64,000 bases of DNA from Neisseria zoodegmatis (lineage in GTDB: Bacteria > Pseudomonadota > Gammaproteobacteria > Burkholderiales > Neisseriaceae), in contig NZ_LT906434.1 in assembly GCF_900187305.1 (NCBI RefSeq), positions 1,612,001-1,676,000 on the forward strand, read 5' to 3'. Below are positions 36,437-46,557 of the stretch, piece by piece. The notes below the pieces were generated by a model. The model was not told the origin of the DNA. It saw only the letters and a program-made list of their open reading frames with translations, and ran no database searches. A program made the translations under genes and the position numbers. Within the stretch, counting starts at the first letter, position 1, and every line of letters starts with the position of its first letter.

Positions 36437-37168
36437 TCAATAAGGCAGCGAGCGTGCTCTGAACATCACTTCCTTCATCTGGCGGATGGCTTCGGGCAGG
36501 CCGATAAAAATTGCCTGAGCCATCAGCGAATGGCCGATGTTCAGTTCGTGAATGGCCAGAATTTTGGCAATCGGGCTGACGTTGTGGATAGTCAGGCCGT
36601 GGCCTGCGTTTACCACCAACCCCAAATCGCTGCCGAAATTCGCGCCTTCTTCAATCCGCAGCAATTGCGCCTGACGCTCTTGCGGCGTTTCGGCATCGGC
36701 ATACGCGCCGGTGTGCAGTTCGATTACCGGCGCGCCGACATCGCGTGCCGCCTGAATCTGGGCTTCATCGGCATCGATAAACAGGGAAACGCGGATGCCG
36801 GCATCGGTGAGGGTTTTGGCGAACTCGGCGATTTTGTCTTGCTGCGCCAGCACGTCCAAGCCGCCTTCGGTAGTTACCTCTTCGCGCTTTTCAGGCACGA
36901 TACACACGTCTTCGGGCATCACCTGCAAAGCGTTTTCCAGCATTTCTTCCGTTAAGGCCATTTCCAGATTCATGCGTGTGCGGATGGCCTGTTTGATGGC
37001 GAACACGTCGGCATCTTTGATATGGCGGCGGTCTTCGCGCAAATGCAGGGTAATCAGGTCTGCGCCGTGGGTTTCGGCAATCAGCGCGGCTTCAAGCGGG
37101 CTGGGATAAATGGTGCCGCGTGCATTGCGCAGGGTGGCAACATGGTCGATGTTTACGCCTAACAACAT
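36437..37168 (-). CDS. pdxJ: Pyridoxine 5'-phosphate synthase
   Basis: PdxJ condenses 1-deoxyxylulose-5-phosphate with 3-amino-2-oxopropyl phosphate to pyridoxine phosphate. The 243-residue TIM barrel begins [18 protein letters not shown] and includes [12 protein letters not shown] and GHGLTIHNV, as in the family. It lies between recO and acpS in the common order recO-pdxJ-acpS. Confidence 0.97.
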   Translation of the reverse strand: MLLGVNIDHVATLRNARGTIYPSPLEAALIAETHGADLITLHLREDRRHIKDADVFAIKQAIRTRMNLEMALTEEMLENALQVMPEDVCIVPEKREEVTTEGGLDVLAQQDKIAEFAKTLTDAGIRVSLFIDADEAQIQAARDVGAPVIELHTGAYADAETPQERQAQLLRIEEGANFGSDLGLVVNAGHGLTIHNVSPIAKILAIHELNIGHSLMAQAIFIGLPEAIRQMKEVMFRARSLPY

Positions 37169-37293
37169 GGGAAATCCTTTCGTGTTTTGTCTTTTCAGAC
37201 GGCCTGTTTATCAGTCGACTTAAAAACCACCCACGTCGAAAGATACTCGGGTCAAGCCCGAGTATGACGAGCCGTGATATTTGCCGTCCTAAA

Positions 37294-38040
37294 TCAGGCC
37301 GTCTGAAACTGCTGCATCTGCTGCAATACCTGCCGCGATTTGATGCCCTCCGGCAGGCGGAAGTCCAACAACATACGGGTAAGCCGTAGTGCCTGCTGCA
37401 TGTTTTCGCCGTTTTCAAACTCGCCGTTACGAAGCTGGATCAGGCTGCTGCCGTCCACCGCAATCCCTTCCGCTTCAGCCGGCGGCAAACCGTTTGCCTG
37501 CTCGAGCGGCAGCGGTGCGTGCTCGGGGCGCAGCCAGTAGCGGCGTTCCGCAATAACCGCCTCGCCGTGTTCGTCTTGGTGCAAATCAGGGGCAAAGCCG
37601 AGTTCGGTCAACAACGTCCACTCAAAACGGCGCAAGGCGGCAACATGGTTGGCTTCGTTGGCAATCGTCTGCATCACGGTATGCAGCGCATCGTAAAGGG
37701 CAGGATGCGGATCTTCGCGGGCGGTGAGTTTATACACCAACTCGTTCACATACAAACCGCTAAACAGCGCCCTGCCCTGCGGCTGCCGCCAACCGCCCAG
37801 CCATTCGGCACGGTGCAGGGTTTTCAATTCCTGCGAACCATACCACGAGGCACTCATCGGCACAAACGGCACCAGCACGCCGCGCAATTCGCTCTGCCGT
37901 TTGCGCGCGCTGCGTGCCAGCAAAGCCACGCGCCCGTAGCGGCGGCTGAACACTTCCAGCCACAAACTGCTCTCGCGCCACGGCTTGGCGGTGAGCAGAA
38001 AAGCAGGTTCGTGATTGATGCGGTGGGTTTGGACAGACAT
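37294..38040 (-). CDS. recO: DNA repair protein RecO
   Basis: RecO loads RecA onto SSB-coated single strands in the RecF pathway. The 248-residue product has the N-terminal OB-fold (HRINHEPAFLLTAKPWRESSLWLEVFSRRYGRVALLARSARKRQSELRGVL) and the helical C-terminal part. RecA is in the same window but not linked. A DUS hairpin lies upstream at 38106-38146. Confidence 0.93.
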   Translation of the reverse strand: MSVQTHRINHEPAFLLTAKPWRESSLWLEVFSRRYGRVALLARSARKRQSELRGVLVPFVPMSASWYGSQELKTLHRAEWLGGWRQPQGRALFSGLYVNELVYKLTAREDPHPALYDALHTVMQTIANEANHVAALRRFEWTLLTELGFAPDLHQDEHGEAVIAERRYWLRPEHAPLPLEQANGLPPAEAEGIAVDGSSLIQLRNGEFENGENMQQALRLTRMLLDFRLPEGIKSRQVLQQMQQFQTA

Positions 38041-38105
38041 AAAAAATGATGCGGGAAAATATCGCGGGATTATACTCCGTATCTTTCGCGAAAGTGAAAA
38101 GTATC

Positions 38106-38146
38106 AGGCCGTCTGAAAACAAACTGCACGAGCTTTCAGACGGCCT
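38106..38146. terminator. Inverted DUS pair between hpnC and recO
   Basis: AGGCCGTCTGAAA and TTTCAGACGGCCT across a loop of about 15 nt. Confidence 0.6.
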
Positions 38147-38176
38147 AAATTCAATCAACAAACATCAAACACGGCA

Positions 38177-38992
38177 TCACTTTTTCAACACCGCTCGTTT
38201 CACAATTTTCCACCAGTCGGCCGCTTGCAGTTTGGGGCGGCGGTTGAACACATCGTAACGCTCGGCATCCAGCTTGTTCAAAATCTGCTGGCCGCCGAGA
38301 ATGATCATACGCAACTCAAAACCGATGCGCCCCTTCAAAGTTTTTGCTAACGGAGAACCGGCTTTCAGCATCTGATGCGCCCTCCCGCATTGGTAAGCCA
38401 TCAAGCGCTGAAAGGCGAAATCGGCTTTGCGTGCAGCGATTTGCGCTTCGGTTACGCCAAACTTTTCCAAATCTTCCTGCGGAATGTAAACGCGGCCTTT
38501 TTGCCAATCGATTGCCACGTCCTGCCAGAAGTTAATCAACTGCAAGGCCGTACAAATGCCGTCACTCTCGGCGATGCTGCGCGGGTCGGTTTCTCCGTAA
38601 AGATGCAGCATGATGCGCCCCACCGGATTGGCAGAACGGCGCGCGTAGTCCACCAACTCGCCGAAATGCCGGTAACGCTTTTTCACTACGTCCTGACTAA
38701 AGGCCGACAGCAAATCGTAAAAAGGCTGCAAAGGGATGGCAAACGGCTGCAAAGCTTCACGCTGCAAGCGGCGCATCAGATCGGTTTGCGGCGTCTCGCC
38801 ACGCGAAATTTTGTCCAATTCCTGCCGCAGATTATCCAATTCCTGCAAACGCTTTTCGTTGGGCACATCGCCCTCATCGGCAATATCGTCTGCCGTGCGC
38901 GCAAACGCATACACGGCATGAACCGGCTTTCTCAAACGACAGGGCAATACCAAAGACCCGACGGGGAAGTTTTCATAATGGTTAACCGACAT
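38177..38992 (-). CDS. hpnC: Squalene/phytoene synthase family protein, HpnC type
   Basis: HpnC acts with HpnD and HpnE in making squalene from farnesyl diphosphate in bacteria. The 271-residue protein from the ATG at 38992 (MSVNHYENFPVGSLVLPCRLR) has the first Asp-rich motif DDIADEGD (D35-D36, D39) and a second region QLINFWQDVAIDW. The HYENFPV start is characteristic of HpnC. The reading frame continues upstream to 39022 but that start sits in a DUS. No hpnD, hpnE or cyclase gene is nearby, so the pathway cannot be confirmed here. Confidence 0.8.
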   Translation of the reverse strand: MSVNHYENFPVGSLVLPCRLRKPVHAVYAFARTADDIADEGDVPNEKRLQELDNLRQELDKISRGETPQTDLMRRLQREALQPFAIPLQPFYDLLSAFSQDVVKKRYRHFGELVDYARRSANPVGRIMLHLYGETDPRSIAESDGICTALQLINFWQDVAIDWQKGRVYIPQEDLEKFGVTEAQIAARKADFAFQRLMAYQCGRAHQMLKAGSPLAKTLKGRIGFELRMIILGGQQILNKLDAERYDVFNRRPKLQAADWWKIVKRAVLKK

Positions 38993-39093
38993 GGCAGATA
39001 TTCCCAATAAAAACAAAATCATTCAGACGGCCTTTACTTAATAATATATAAAGCAAAAGGCCGAGCCTTGCTCTTAAGGCCGTCTGAAAAGTA

Positions 39094-39127
39094 AAACACC
39101 GACGGCTCAGACAAGCCGTCGGTGTTT
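39094..39127 (-). terminator. ffs terminator
   Basis: AAACACCGACGGC and GCCGTCGGTGTTT form a 13-bp stem with an 8-nt loop; on the minus strand TTTTACTTTT follows. Confidence 0.9.
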
Positions 39128-39137
39128 GGTAAAGGGT

Positions 39138-39231
39138 GGCGAGCCCAACCCCCGGCACTGGCGCATCAGAGTGGGCTGCTGGCTTCCGCCCCTGACCCGT
39201 TGTTCCGAATTACCATGCGGGGAGACCCGCC
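39138..39231 (-). ncRNA. ffs: SRP 4.5S RNA
   Basis: The minus strand carries the signal recognition particle core GGTCAGGGGCGGAAGCCAGCAGCC-like stretch (symmetric loop GGTCAG/GGAAGC/AGCAGCC) in which Ffh binds. The ends GGCGGGTC and GGGCTCGCC pair to close the rod. The size of about 94 nt fits the small bacterial SRP RNA. A near-consensus promoter and a strong terminator bracket it. End positions are from pairing and could be off by a few nt. Confidence 0.92.
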
Positions 39232-39242
39232 GTAAGCCTTGC

Positions 39243-39271
39243 ATTATAGCCGCTTTGTGTGAAAATACCAA
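39243..39271 (-). promoter_or_regulatory. ffs promoter
   Basis: Minus-strand TTGGTA (39266-39271) and TATAAT (39243-39248) with a 17-nt spacer, ending about 11 nt before the RNA start. Confidence 0.8.
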
Positions 39272-39534
39272 TAGCCTGTTGCCTGAGGCGCACAAAAATA
39301 CCGCAATTGTCGACAAAAATGCCGTCTTTATGAACGCGCTGCATAATGTTCAGCCATATTTTTCCATTGAAAAACAATCGGAATTACATTAAATTACGAT
39401 TTTGTTTACATGAACATTTTTTCAGACGGCCTGATTCGGGCCGTCTGAATCCTTAAATAAAAAATAAACTGTTACGGATAAAAAACTTACGCTTGCCGCA
39501 CAGTTTAAAAAAGAATGATACGGAACCGCCCGCC
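39272..39534. other. Intergenic region between ffs and the DUF3683 gene
   Basis: Contains an inverted DUS pair (TTCAGACGGCC at 39421 and GGCCGTCTGAA to 39449, 8-nt loop) and AT-rich sequence; the promoter of the following plus-strand gene must lie here but no clear hexamers were assigned. Confidence 0.5.
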
Positions 39535-42500
39535 ATGACCACAGCCACACAGCAACGCATACGCGAAATCCCCTACAACTACACATCTTATTCCGACCGC
39601 GAAATCGTCGTCCGCCTGCTGGGTTCGGAAGCGTGGAACGTATTACAGGACTTGCGCGGCCAACGCAGAACCGGCCGTTCGGCACGGATGCTTTTTGAAG
39701 TATTGGGCGATATTTGGGTCGTTACCCGCAACCCCTATCTGGTGGACGACCTGCTCGACCACCCCAACCGCCTTGCCGCACTGGTGCGGGAGATGCGCCA
39801 CCGTTTGAACGAAATCCAAAAACGCCGCGACAACAACGAACAGGTATCCGAACTGTTGCAGGCGGCAGAAGCGGCGGTTCAGCGTTTCGACGAAAGCTTT
39901 GAAAGCACCCGCAGAAAGCGTGAACAGATTCTGGCGCGCTTGTCCAAAATCACCAAAAAACACAACATCATGTTCGACGGCCTCGCCCGCGTGGTACACG
40001 TTACCGATGCGACCGACTGGCGCGTGGAATATCCGTTTGTGGTCATCAACCCCGACACCGAAGACGAAATCGCGCCTTTGGTGAAAGCCTTAATCGAACT
40101 CGATTTAACCATCATTCCGCGCGGCGGCGGCACAGGCTATACCGGCGGCGCGGTACCGCTCGATGCCATGAGCGCGGTCATCAACACCGAAAAACTCGAC
40201 AAACACAACGGCGTGGAATATGTGGAACTGCCCGGCTTGGAAGGCAAACACCCGATTATCCATTGCGGCGCGGGCGTGGTAACGCGGCGGGTGGAAGAAA
40301 CCGCCACGACCAACAAGCTCGTGTTTGCGGTTGACCCTACTTCCGCCGATGCTTCCTGCGTGGGTGGCAACGTGGCCATGAACGCGGGCGGCAAAAAAGC
40401 CGTGTTATGGGGTACCGCGCTCGATAACCTTGCCTACTGGAAAATGGTCAACCCGCAAGGCGAATGGCTGAAAATCGAGCGTGTGCGCCACAACTTCGGC
40501 AAAATCCACGACGAAGAAACCGCCGTTTTCGATGTGCATACTTTGGATTCAGACGGCCGCCTTGTCGTTAAAACCGAACGGCTGGAAATCCCCGGCCGCC
40601 AATTCCGCAAAGTCGGCCTCGGCAAAGACGTTACCGACAAATTCCTCAGCGGCCTGCCCGGCGTGCAGAAAGAAGGCACCGACGGCATCATCACCAGTGT
40701 GGCCTTTGTGCTGCACACCATGCCGAAACACATCCGCACCATTTGTTTGGAATTTTTCGGCACAGTCGCCAACGCCACTCCGTCTATCGTAGAAATCCGC
40801 GATTATCTGCTCGGCCACGAACAGGTACAGCTGGCGGGCTTGGAACATCTCGACTGGCGTTATGTGCGCGCGGTCGGCTATGCCACCAAAGCGGCGGGCA
40901 AAGGCCGCCCGAAAATGGTGCTGATTGCCGACATCGTGAGCGATGACGAGGCCGCCGTCGCCGATGCCGCCGAGCATATCGTCAAACTGGCGCAAGCCCG
41001 CGACGGCGAAGGCTTTATCGCCGTTACCCCCGAAGCGCGCAAAACCTTCTGGCTCGACCGCAGCCGCACCGCCGCCATCGCCAAACACACCAATGCCTTT
41101 AAAATCAATGAAGACGTGGTGATTCCGCTCGAACGCTTGGGCGAGTATTCAGACGGCATCGAGCGTATCAATATCGAGTTGTCGATCAAAAACAAACTGG
41201 CCTTGTGCGAAGCCTTAATCCAATATCTGCAAGGCAACCTGCCCGTCGATAAAATGGGCACCGACCTGCCCAGCAACGAATTGCTGGGCGAACGCGCCAA
41301 ACACGCATTGGCACACGTTCAATCGGTTAAAGAGCGCTGGGAATGGCTGCTCGCCAATCTCGACGCACCGTTGGCCGAATACAAACAGCGTTACGGCCAT
41401 GCCGTTCACGCCGCTCCCGAAGCGAAAGACGAAGAAAGCAGTTTTATCGCTTTCCGCGATTTCCGCCTGCGCGTGTCGATTAAAGCCGACGTCATGAAAC
41501 CCCTGTCTGAAATCTTCAGCGGTAAGGCCGACACCAAAATCATGGAAGGCTTGGCTAAGATTCACAGCCGCGTGGTGCGCGGGCGTGTGTTCGTTGCCCT
41601 GCACATGCACGCGGGCGACGGCAACGTCCACACCAATATCCCTGTCAATTCAGATGATTACGAGATGCTGCAAACCGCCCACAAAGCGGTGGAACGCATC
41701 ATGAACATCGCCCGCAGCTTAAACGGTGTGATTTCCGGCGAACACGGCATCGGCATTACCAAACTCGAATTTTTAACCGACGAAGAAATGCAGCCCTTCT
41801 GGGACTACAAAGCCAAAGTCGATCCTCAAGGCCGCTTCAACCGCCACAAACTGATGAAAGGCTCGGATTTACGCAACGCCTACACGCCCTCGTTCGAGCT
41901 GCTCGGCGTGGAATCGCTGATTATGGAGCAGTCCGACCTCGGCACCATCGCCGAATCGGTAAAAGACTGCCTGCGCTGCGGCAAATGCAAACCCGTGTGC
42001 AGCACCCATGTGCCGCGTGCCAACCTGCTGTACAGCCCGCGCAACAAAATTCTCGGTGTCGGCTTGCTAACCGAAGCGTTTTTATACGAAGAACAAACCC
42101 GCCGCGGCGTATCGCTGCGCCATTTCGACGAACTGAACGATGTCGGCGACCACTGCACCGTATGCCACCGCTGCGTGAAGCCCTGCCCCGTCAACATCGA
42201 CTTCGGCGACGTAACCGTGGCCATCCGCAACTATCTGCGCAAAGCCGGCAAACGCAAGTTCAACCCCGCCGTGGCCGCCGGCATGGCTTTTCTCAACGCC
42301 AAAGACCCGCGCACCATCCAAGTATTGCGCAAAGGCGTGGTGGAAGCCGGTTTCAAATTTCAGAATATGGCCTACAACTGGGGCAAAAAAGCCCACATCG
42401 GTGCAGGCCGTCTGAAAAAAGCCCCAAAAGCCACCACGGGCGGCTCGCCGATTAAAGAGCAAGTGGTGCATTTCATCAACCGCCCGCTGCCGCGCCATGT

Positions 42501-43365
42501 GCCGATAAAAACCGCCCGCGCTTGGTTGAACATCGAAGACAACAAAACCGTGCCGATTATCCGTAACCCGCAGCTTTCCGAAGACAGCGAAGCCGTGTTC
42601 TACTTCCCCGGTTGCGGTTCCGAGCGCCTGTTCAGCCAAGTCGGACTGGCCACGCAAGCGATGCTCTGGCATGCCGGCGTACAAACCGTGCTGCCGCCGG
42701 GTTACCTCTGCTGCGGCTATCCGCAAGACGCAGGCGGCAACAAAGACAAAGCCGAACAGATGACCACCGAAAACCGCGTGCTCTTCCACCGTTTGGCCAA
42801 CACCTTAAACTACCTCGACATCAAAACCGTGATCGTGAGCTGCGGCACTTGTTACGACCAGCTGGAAAAATACCGCTTCGAAGACATTTTCCCCGGTTGT
42901 CGCATCATTGATATTCATGAGTTTTTATTGGAAAAAGGCATCAAGCTCGACGGCATCACGGGTCAGCAGTATCTCTACCACGACCCCTGCCACAGCCCCA
43001 TCAAAACCATGAATGCTACCAAAATGACCAGCGAACTGATGGGCAAAGAAGTGGTGTTGAGCGACCGCTGCTGCGGCGAATCGGGCATGTTTGCCGTCAA
43101 ACGCCCCGACATCGCCACACAAGTAAAATTCCGCAAGCAGGAAGAAATCGAGAAAAACCTCAAGCAGCTGCCGCAGGGCGAGCCGGTCAAAATGCTCACC
43201 TCCTGCCCCGCCTGCCTGCAAGGTTTGAGCCGCTACACCGACGACAACGCCATGCCCGCCGACTACATCGTGGTGGAAATGGCAAAACACATCCTCGGCG
43301 ACAACTGGCAAAACGAATTTGTTGAAAAAGCCAATAACGGCGGTATTGAAAAAGTGTTGCTGTAA
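39535..43365 (+). CDS. DUF3683 FAD-linked oxidase / Fe-S oxidoreductase fusion
   Basis: This 1276-residue protein joins an N-terminal DUF3683 region (about 1-120), a GlcD-type FAD-binding domain ([18 protein letters not shown] about 195-212, [17 protein letters not shown] near the end of that half), a 4Fe-4S segment with [11 protein letters not shown] and [13 protein letters not shown], and GlcF-like CCG domains ([20 protein letters not shown]). It resembles D-lactate or 2-hydroxyacid dehydrogenases that feed the quinone pool, but the substrate is not established. Common in Neisseria. I use the ATG at 39535 with GGAA upstream; a TTG at 39493 is in frame. DUS copies are read as DSDGRL, YSDGIE and GRLKKA. 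Confidence 0.9.
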   Translation: MTTATQQRIREIPYNYTSYSDREIVVRLLGSEAWNVLQDLRGQRRTGRSARMLFEVLGDIWVVTRNPYLVDDLLDHPNRLAALVREMRHRLNEIQKRRDNNEQVSELLQAAEAAVQRFDESFESTRRKREQILARLSKITKKHNIMFDGLARVVHVTDATDWRVEYPFVVINPDTEDEIAPLVKALIELDLTIIPRGGGTGYTGGAVPLDAMSAVINTEKLDKHNGVEYVELPGLEGKHPIIHCGAGVVTRRVEETATTNKLVFAVDPTSADASCVGGNVAMNAGGKKAVLWGTALDNLAYWKMVNPQGEWLKIERVRHNFGKIHDEETAVFDVHTLDSDGRLVVKTERLEIPGRQFRKVGLGKDVTDKFLSGLPGVQKEGTDGIITSVAFVLHTMPKHIRTICLEFFGTVANATPSIVEIRDYLLGHEQVQLAGLEHLDWRYVRAVGYATKAAGKGRPKMVLIADIVSDDEAAVADAAEHIVKLAQARDGEGFIAVTPEARKTFWLDRSRTAAIAKHTNAFKINEDVVIPLERLGEYSDGIERINIELSIKNKLALCEALIQYLQGNLPVDKMGTDLPSNELLGERAKHALAHVQSVKERWEWLLANLDAPLAEYKQRYGHAVHAAPEAKDEESSFIAFRDFRLRVSIKADVMKPLSEIFSGKADTKIMEGLAKIHSRVVRGRVFVALHMHAGDGNVHTNIPVNSDDYEMLQTAHKAVERIMNIARSLNGVISGEHGIGITKLEFLTDEEMQPFWDYKAKVDPQGRFNRHKLMKGSDLRNAYTPSFELLGVESLIMEQSDLGTIAESVKDCLRCGKCKPVCSTHVPRANLLYSPRNKILGVGLLTEAFLYEEQTRRGVSLRHFDELNDVGDHCTVCHRCVKPCPVNIDFGDVTVAIRNYLRKAGKRKFNPAVAAGMAFLNAKDPRTIQVLRKGVVEAGFKFQNMAYNWGKKAHIGAGRLKKAPKATTGGSPIKEQVVHFINRPLPRHVPIKTARAWLNIEDNKTVPIIRNPQLSEDSEAVFYFPGCGSERLFSQVGLATQAMLWHAGVQTVLPPGYLCCGYPQDAGGNKDKAEQMTTENRVLFHRLANTLNYLDIKTVIVSCGTCYDQLEKYRFEDIFPGCRIIDIHEFLLEKGIKLDGITGQQYLYHDPCHSPIKTMNATKMTSELMGKEVVLSDRCCGESGMFAVKRPDIATQVKFRKQEEIEKNLKQLPQGEPVKMLTSCPACLQGLSRYTDDNAMPADYIVVEMAKHILGDNWQNEFVEKANNGGIEKVLL

Positions 43366-43384
43366 ACCTTCCCGCCGATGAGAT

Positions 43385-43419
43385 GAGGCCGTCTGAAAAC
43401 CATTTCAGACGGCCTCGTT
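43385..43419 (+). terminator. Inverted DUS after the DUF3683 gene
   Basis: GAGGCCGTCTGAAA and TTTCAGACGGCCTC with a 6-nt loop and GTTT tail. Confidence 0.75.
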
Positions 43420-43463
43420 TGCCAAAATCAGTTAAAATAACCCATTTTTGTACACCCGATATT

Positions 43464-45371
43464 ATGAACATCCTGCAAGCAGAAAACCTATCCTTTGCTG
43501 TCGGCCACGTTGCCCTTTTAGACAAAGCCTCTTTCCAACTCGACAGCGACGAAAAAATCGGCTTGATTGGCCGCAACGGTGCGGGCAAATCCTCTTTTCT
43601 GAAAATTCTCGCCGGTGTGCAAAAAGCAGATGACGGCCAACTCATCCTACAAAACGGCCTGAAAACCGTTTATGTGCCGCAAGAATCTTTTTTCGACCCG
43701 CAAGCCACCGTATTCGATGTAGTGGCCGACGGGCTGGGCAGCCTGCGCGACATCTTGCGCCGCTACCATCATGTCAGCCAGCAACTCGAAAACGGCGAAA
43801 ACGCAGCCTTGCTGAAAGAGCTGAACGAACTGCAAACCAAATTGGAAGTGCAAAACGGCTGGCAGTTCGATGCCGCCATCAAACAAACCATCAGCGAAAT
43901 CGGCTTGCCCGAAAACGAAACCATCGCCAACCTTTCAGGCGGCCAGAAAAAACGGCTGGCCTTAGCCCAAGCATGGGTGCAGAAGCCCGATGTGCTGCTG
44001 CTCGACGAGCCGACCAACCATCTCGATATCGACGCGATTCTGTGGCTGGAAAACCTTTTACAGCAATTTTCCGGCAGCATCGTCGTCATCACCCACGACC
44101 GCCGCTTTCTCGACAATATCGCCAACCGCATCGTCGAATTAGACCGCGGCATACTGCGCTCCTACCCCGGCAGCTTTTCCAAATACAGCGAGAAAAAAGC
44201 CGAAGAATTGGCCGTTGAAGCCGAGCACAACCGCCTGTTCGACAAATTTCACGCCCAAGAAGAAGCATGGATACGCAAAGGCATCGAAGCCCGACGCACC
44301 CGCAACGAAGGCCGCGTCAAACGCTTGGAAGAACTGCGCAAACAGCGCGCCGCCCGCCGCGAACGCCAAGGACAGGTCAACTTCAAACTGGATGCCGGTG
44401 AAAAAAGCGGCAAAATCATCGCCGAACTCGAACACGCTTCGTTCCAATATGGCGACAAAATCATCATGGACAAATTCTCCACCGTGATCCAGCGCGGCGA
44501 CAAAATCGGCCTTATCGGCCCCAACGGCATCGGTAAAACCACTTTTCTGAAGCTGATTTTGGGCGAGCTGCAACCCACTTACGGCAGAATCCGTTTGGGC
44601 AGCAAACAGGAAGTCGCGTATTTTGACCAGTTTCGTAGTGCGCTGAACGAAAACGACACCGTGTTTTATACTCTCGGCCAAGGCAACGATTATGTGGAAG
44701 TCGGCGGCAAAAAAAAGCATGTGATGAGCTATTTGGAAGACTTCCTTTTCCACCCCGCCCGCGCACAAAGCCCCGTATCATCGCTGTCCGGCGGCGAACG
44801 CAACCGCCTGCTGCTGGCCAAACTGTTTACCCGTCCGGCCAATATTCTCGTGCTCGACGAACCAACCAACGACTTGGATATCGAAACTCAGGAATTGCTC
44901 GAAGAATTACTGCGAGATTATCAAGGCACGGTATTCTTGGTCAGCCACGACCGGATGTTTTTAGACAACGTGATCACGCAAAGCATTGTGTTTGAAGGCG
45001 AAGGCCGTCTGAAAGAATATATCGGCGGTTATGAAGACTATCTCGATGCCAAAAAACGCGAACAATCAATTCAGACGACCTCAGAGCAAAAATCCGCAGA
45101 ACCTGCCGCCGAAAAGAGCAAACCCAAAGCCAACCGCACCGTAAAACTCTCCTACAAAGAGCAGCGCGAGCTTGAAGCCCTTCCCGAAGAAATCGCTGCG
45201 CTTGAAGCCGAACAGGCAGAAATCAATACCCGCCTTTCCGACCCCGAAGTCTTTAAGGACTACGAACAAGCCGGTGCATTGCAAACGCGTGCGGAAGAAA
45301 TCGAAATGCTGCTGCTGGAAAAATTGGAACGCTGGGAAATTTTGGAAAACAAACAAAACAGAGTGGTGTAA
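43464..45371 (+). CDS. uup: ABC-F ATPase Uup
   Basis: Uup is a soluble duplicated ABC ATPase of the ABC-F group acting on ribosomes and linked to transposon excision and replication-associated repair in E. coli. The 635-residue protein has two ATPase halves: Walker A GRNGAGKS at 36-43 and GPNGIGKT at about 352-359, signatures LSGGQKKRL and LSGGERNRL, and LDEPTNHLD and LDEPTNDLD. The C-terminal coiled region (about 545-635) fits Uup's DNA-binding domain. The ATG at 43464 follows a promoter-like stretch after the DUS hairpin. A DUS is read as EGRLKEY. Confidence 0.93.
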   Translation: MNILQAENLSFAVGHVALLDKASFQLDSDEKIGLIGRNGAGKSSFLKILAGVQKADDGQLILQNGLKTVYVPQESFFDPQATVFDVVADGLGSLRDILRRYHHVSQQLENGENAALLKELNELQTKLEVQNGWQFDAAIKQTISEIGLPENETIANLSGGQKKRLALAQAWVQKPDVLLLDEPTNHLDIDAILWLENLLQQFSGSIVVITHDRRFLDNIANRIVELDRGILRSYPGSFSKYSEKKAEELAVEAEHNRLFDKFHAQEEAWIRKGIEARRTRNEGRVKRLEELRKQRAARRERQGQVNFKLDAGEKSGKIIAELEHASFQYGDKIIMDKFSTVIQRGDKIGLIGPNGIGKTTFLKLILGELQPTYGRIRLGSKQEVAYFDQFRSALNENDTVFYTLGQGNDYVEVGGKKKHVMSYLEDFLFHPARAQSPVSSLSGGERNRLLLAKLFTRPANILVLDEPTNDLDIETQELLEELLRDYQGTVFLVSHDRMFLDNVITQSIVFEGEGRLKEYIGGYEDYLDAKKREQSIQTTSEQKSAEPAAEKSKPKANRTVKLSYKEQRELEALPEEIAALEAEQAEINTRLSDPEVFKDYEQAGALQTRAEEIEMLLLEKLERWEILENKQNRVV

Positions 45372-45377
45372 CCCGAA

Positions 45378-45492
45378 AAGACCTTTGCAAAACCTTCGGA
45401 TGTGAACGAGTGCAGGCATATCCTATATGGTCAATCCATTTATTATTAATGCAAAACAGCAAACCGCAGATAAGCGGTTTTGCAAAAATCTC
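45378..45492 (+). repeat. Short or degenerate MITE-like copy D
   Basis: GACCTTTGCAAAACC at its left end and GGTTTTGCAAAAATCTCC at its right end match the terminal repeats of the copies at 55550 and 57865, but the middle is shorter and mostly different (about 115 nt in total). It begins only 7 nt after the uup stop codon. Confidence 0.55.
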
Positions 45493-45494
45493 CG

Positions 45495-45517
45495 GCCGTC
45501 TGAACATTTCAGACGGC
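45495..45517. terminator. Inverted DUS cores after uup
   Basis: GCCGTCTGAA and TTCAGACGGC with a 3-nt loop. Confidence 0.5.
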
Positions 45518-45531
45518 GGTTGGTTATCGCC

Positions 45532-45592
45532 AATAAACTTCATTGCTACGGCGTCGCACGGCTTGCCGTTTTGCATCAAAAATAAGTTTATT
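45532..45592 (+). repeat. Short inverted-end repeat (second family)
   Basis: AATAAACTT at 45532-45540 and AAGTTTATT at 45584-45592 close a 61-nt unit. Its reverse complement resembles the extra segment inside repeat copy C at 17505-17573. Confidence 0.45.
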
Positions 45593-45613
45593 TGCTATAT
45601 GGTGTCTCAAACT

Positions 45614-45790
45614 TCAACCTGCCGCCAACGCATACCAGCCCAAAGCCAACGCAGATGCTGCCAGCAGCACCCACGCTCCGGTTTGCACTGTCTCGTGTAT
45701 TGCCCGTTTATGTTTGCGGTTAAGTAAGCGGTTAACCGCCAAGCCAAGCAAGGCGACTAAAAAAACAATGCGTAAAATGCGGCCTATCAT
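45614..45790 (-). CDS. Small two-helix membrane protein
   Basis: A 58-residue product: it begins MIGRILRIVFLVALLGLAVN, has a basic hinge NRLLNRKHKRAIHE, and ends with a second hydrophobic helix (WVLLAASALALGWYALAA). The two membrane segments and positive loop are clear; I do not recognise the family. It lies downstream of the FMN reductase on the same strand, past a hairpin. The ATG at 45790 has no strong ribosome site (CAGCTGAACC), so expression is uncertain. Confidence 0.5.
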   Translation of the reverse strand: MIGRILRIVFLVALLGLAVNRLLNRKHKRAIHETVQTGAWVLLAASALALGWYALAAG

Positions 45791-45827
45791 GGTTCAGCTG
45801 TTCCGCCCACAAAGTAAAGCAACCCGT

Positions 45828-45862
45828 AAAACACCGATGTCCGCCGTTACCGGCGGTGTTTT
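45828..45862 (-). terminator. Terminator of the FMN reductase gene
   Basis: AAAACACCG pairs with CGGTGTTTT around an inner CCGCCG/CGGCGG alternative stem, directly past the stop on the minus strand. Confidence 0.7.
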
Positions 45863-45867
45863 CGGTT

Positions 45868-46404
45868 TTATTTTGCCGCCCAAGCATAAAACGCGGCGGC
45901 GAATTTATTTAAGAAGCCTGCCGTGCGTTCGTCTGCCACTTTGCCGTTATCCAACGCAGCGGATGCACGGCTGAGAAATACTTCGGGCGCAATCAGCACA
46001 TCCGCGCCCATCGCCTGCAAACTTTGGCGGATGTGTAAGGCCGCATTGATGCCGCCGTAACTGCCGGGCGAAGCGGTGGCAACAGCCACTTTTTTGCCTG
46101 CCCATACGCTTTGACCGCTGGGGCGCGAAGCGATGTCGATGAGGTTTTTCAGAGCCGCCGGCATGGTGCGGTTATGTTCGGGGCTGACCATCAGCACGGC
46201 ATCGGCGGCTTTCAGCTGGGCACGCACGCGCTCGTAAGCCGGTACGTTCTCGCCGTCGAGGTCTTGGGTATAAAGCGGCAGATCACCGATGTTTACTTCT
46301 TCGATTTCCACACCTTCGGGCACTTGGGCGGTAATGTGTTCTGCAACTGCTCGGTTGATGGATTTGCGGCTCAAACTGCCGATAACGAGAGCGATTTTAG
46401 TCAT
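45868..46404 (-). CDS. NADPH-dependent FMN reductase family protein
   Basis: The 178-residue flavodoxin-like protein (MTKIALVIGSLSRKSINRAVAEHI, then ADAVLMVSPEHNRTMPAALKNLIDIASRP) belongs to the NADPH-dependent FMN/chromate/quinone reductase family. The pattern VSPEHNRTMPAALKN is the flavin-binding loop. It may reduce quinones, azo compounds or chromate; physiological substrate unknown. AGGAG lies 6 nt before the ATG at 46404. Confidence 0.85.
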   Translation of the reverse strand: MTKIALVIGSLSRKSINRAVAEHITAQVPEGVEIEEVNIGDLPLYTQDLDGENVPAYERVRAQLKAADAVLMVSPEHNRTMPAALKNLIDIASRPSGQSVWAGKKVAVATASPGSYGGINAALHIRQSLQAMGADVLIAPEVFLSRASAALDNGKVADERTAGFLNKFAAAFYAWAAK

Positions 46405-46557
46405 GAATACTCCTGATAAATTGCTGGTTGACGGTTTATCCTGCCCGCACATTTCATCATGCGGAACAGCCGGAAACCTTTACAAAGCCCTCTCTGCGCA
46501 ACGTTTCTGCTCGGTGCGCTGCAAAACGGGGATGGCAAAGGTTTCAATTAATTGTAG

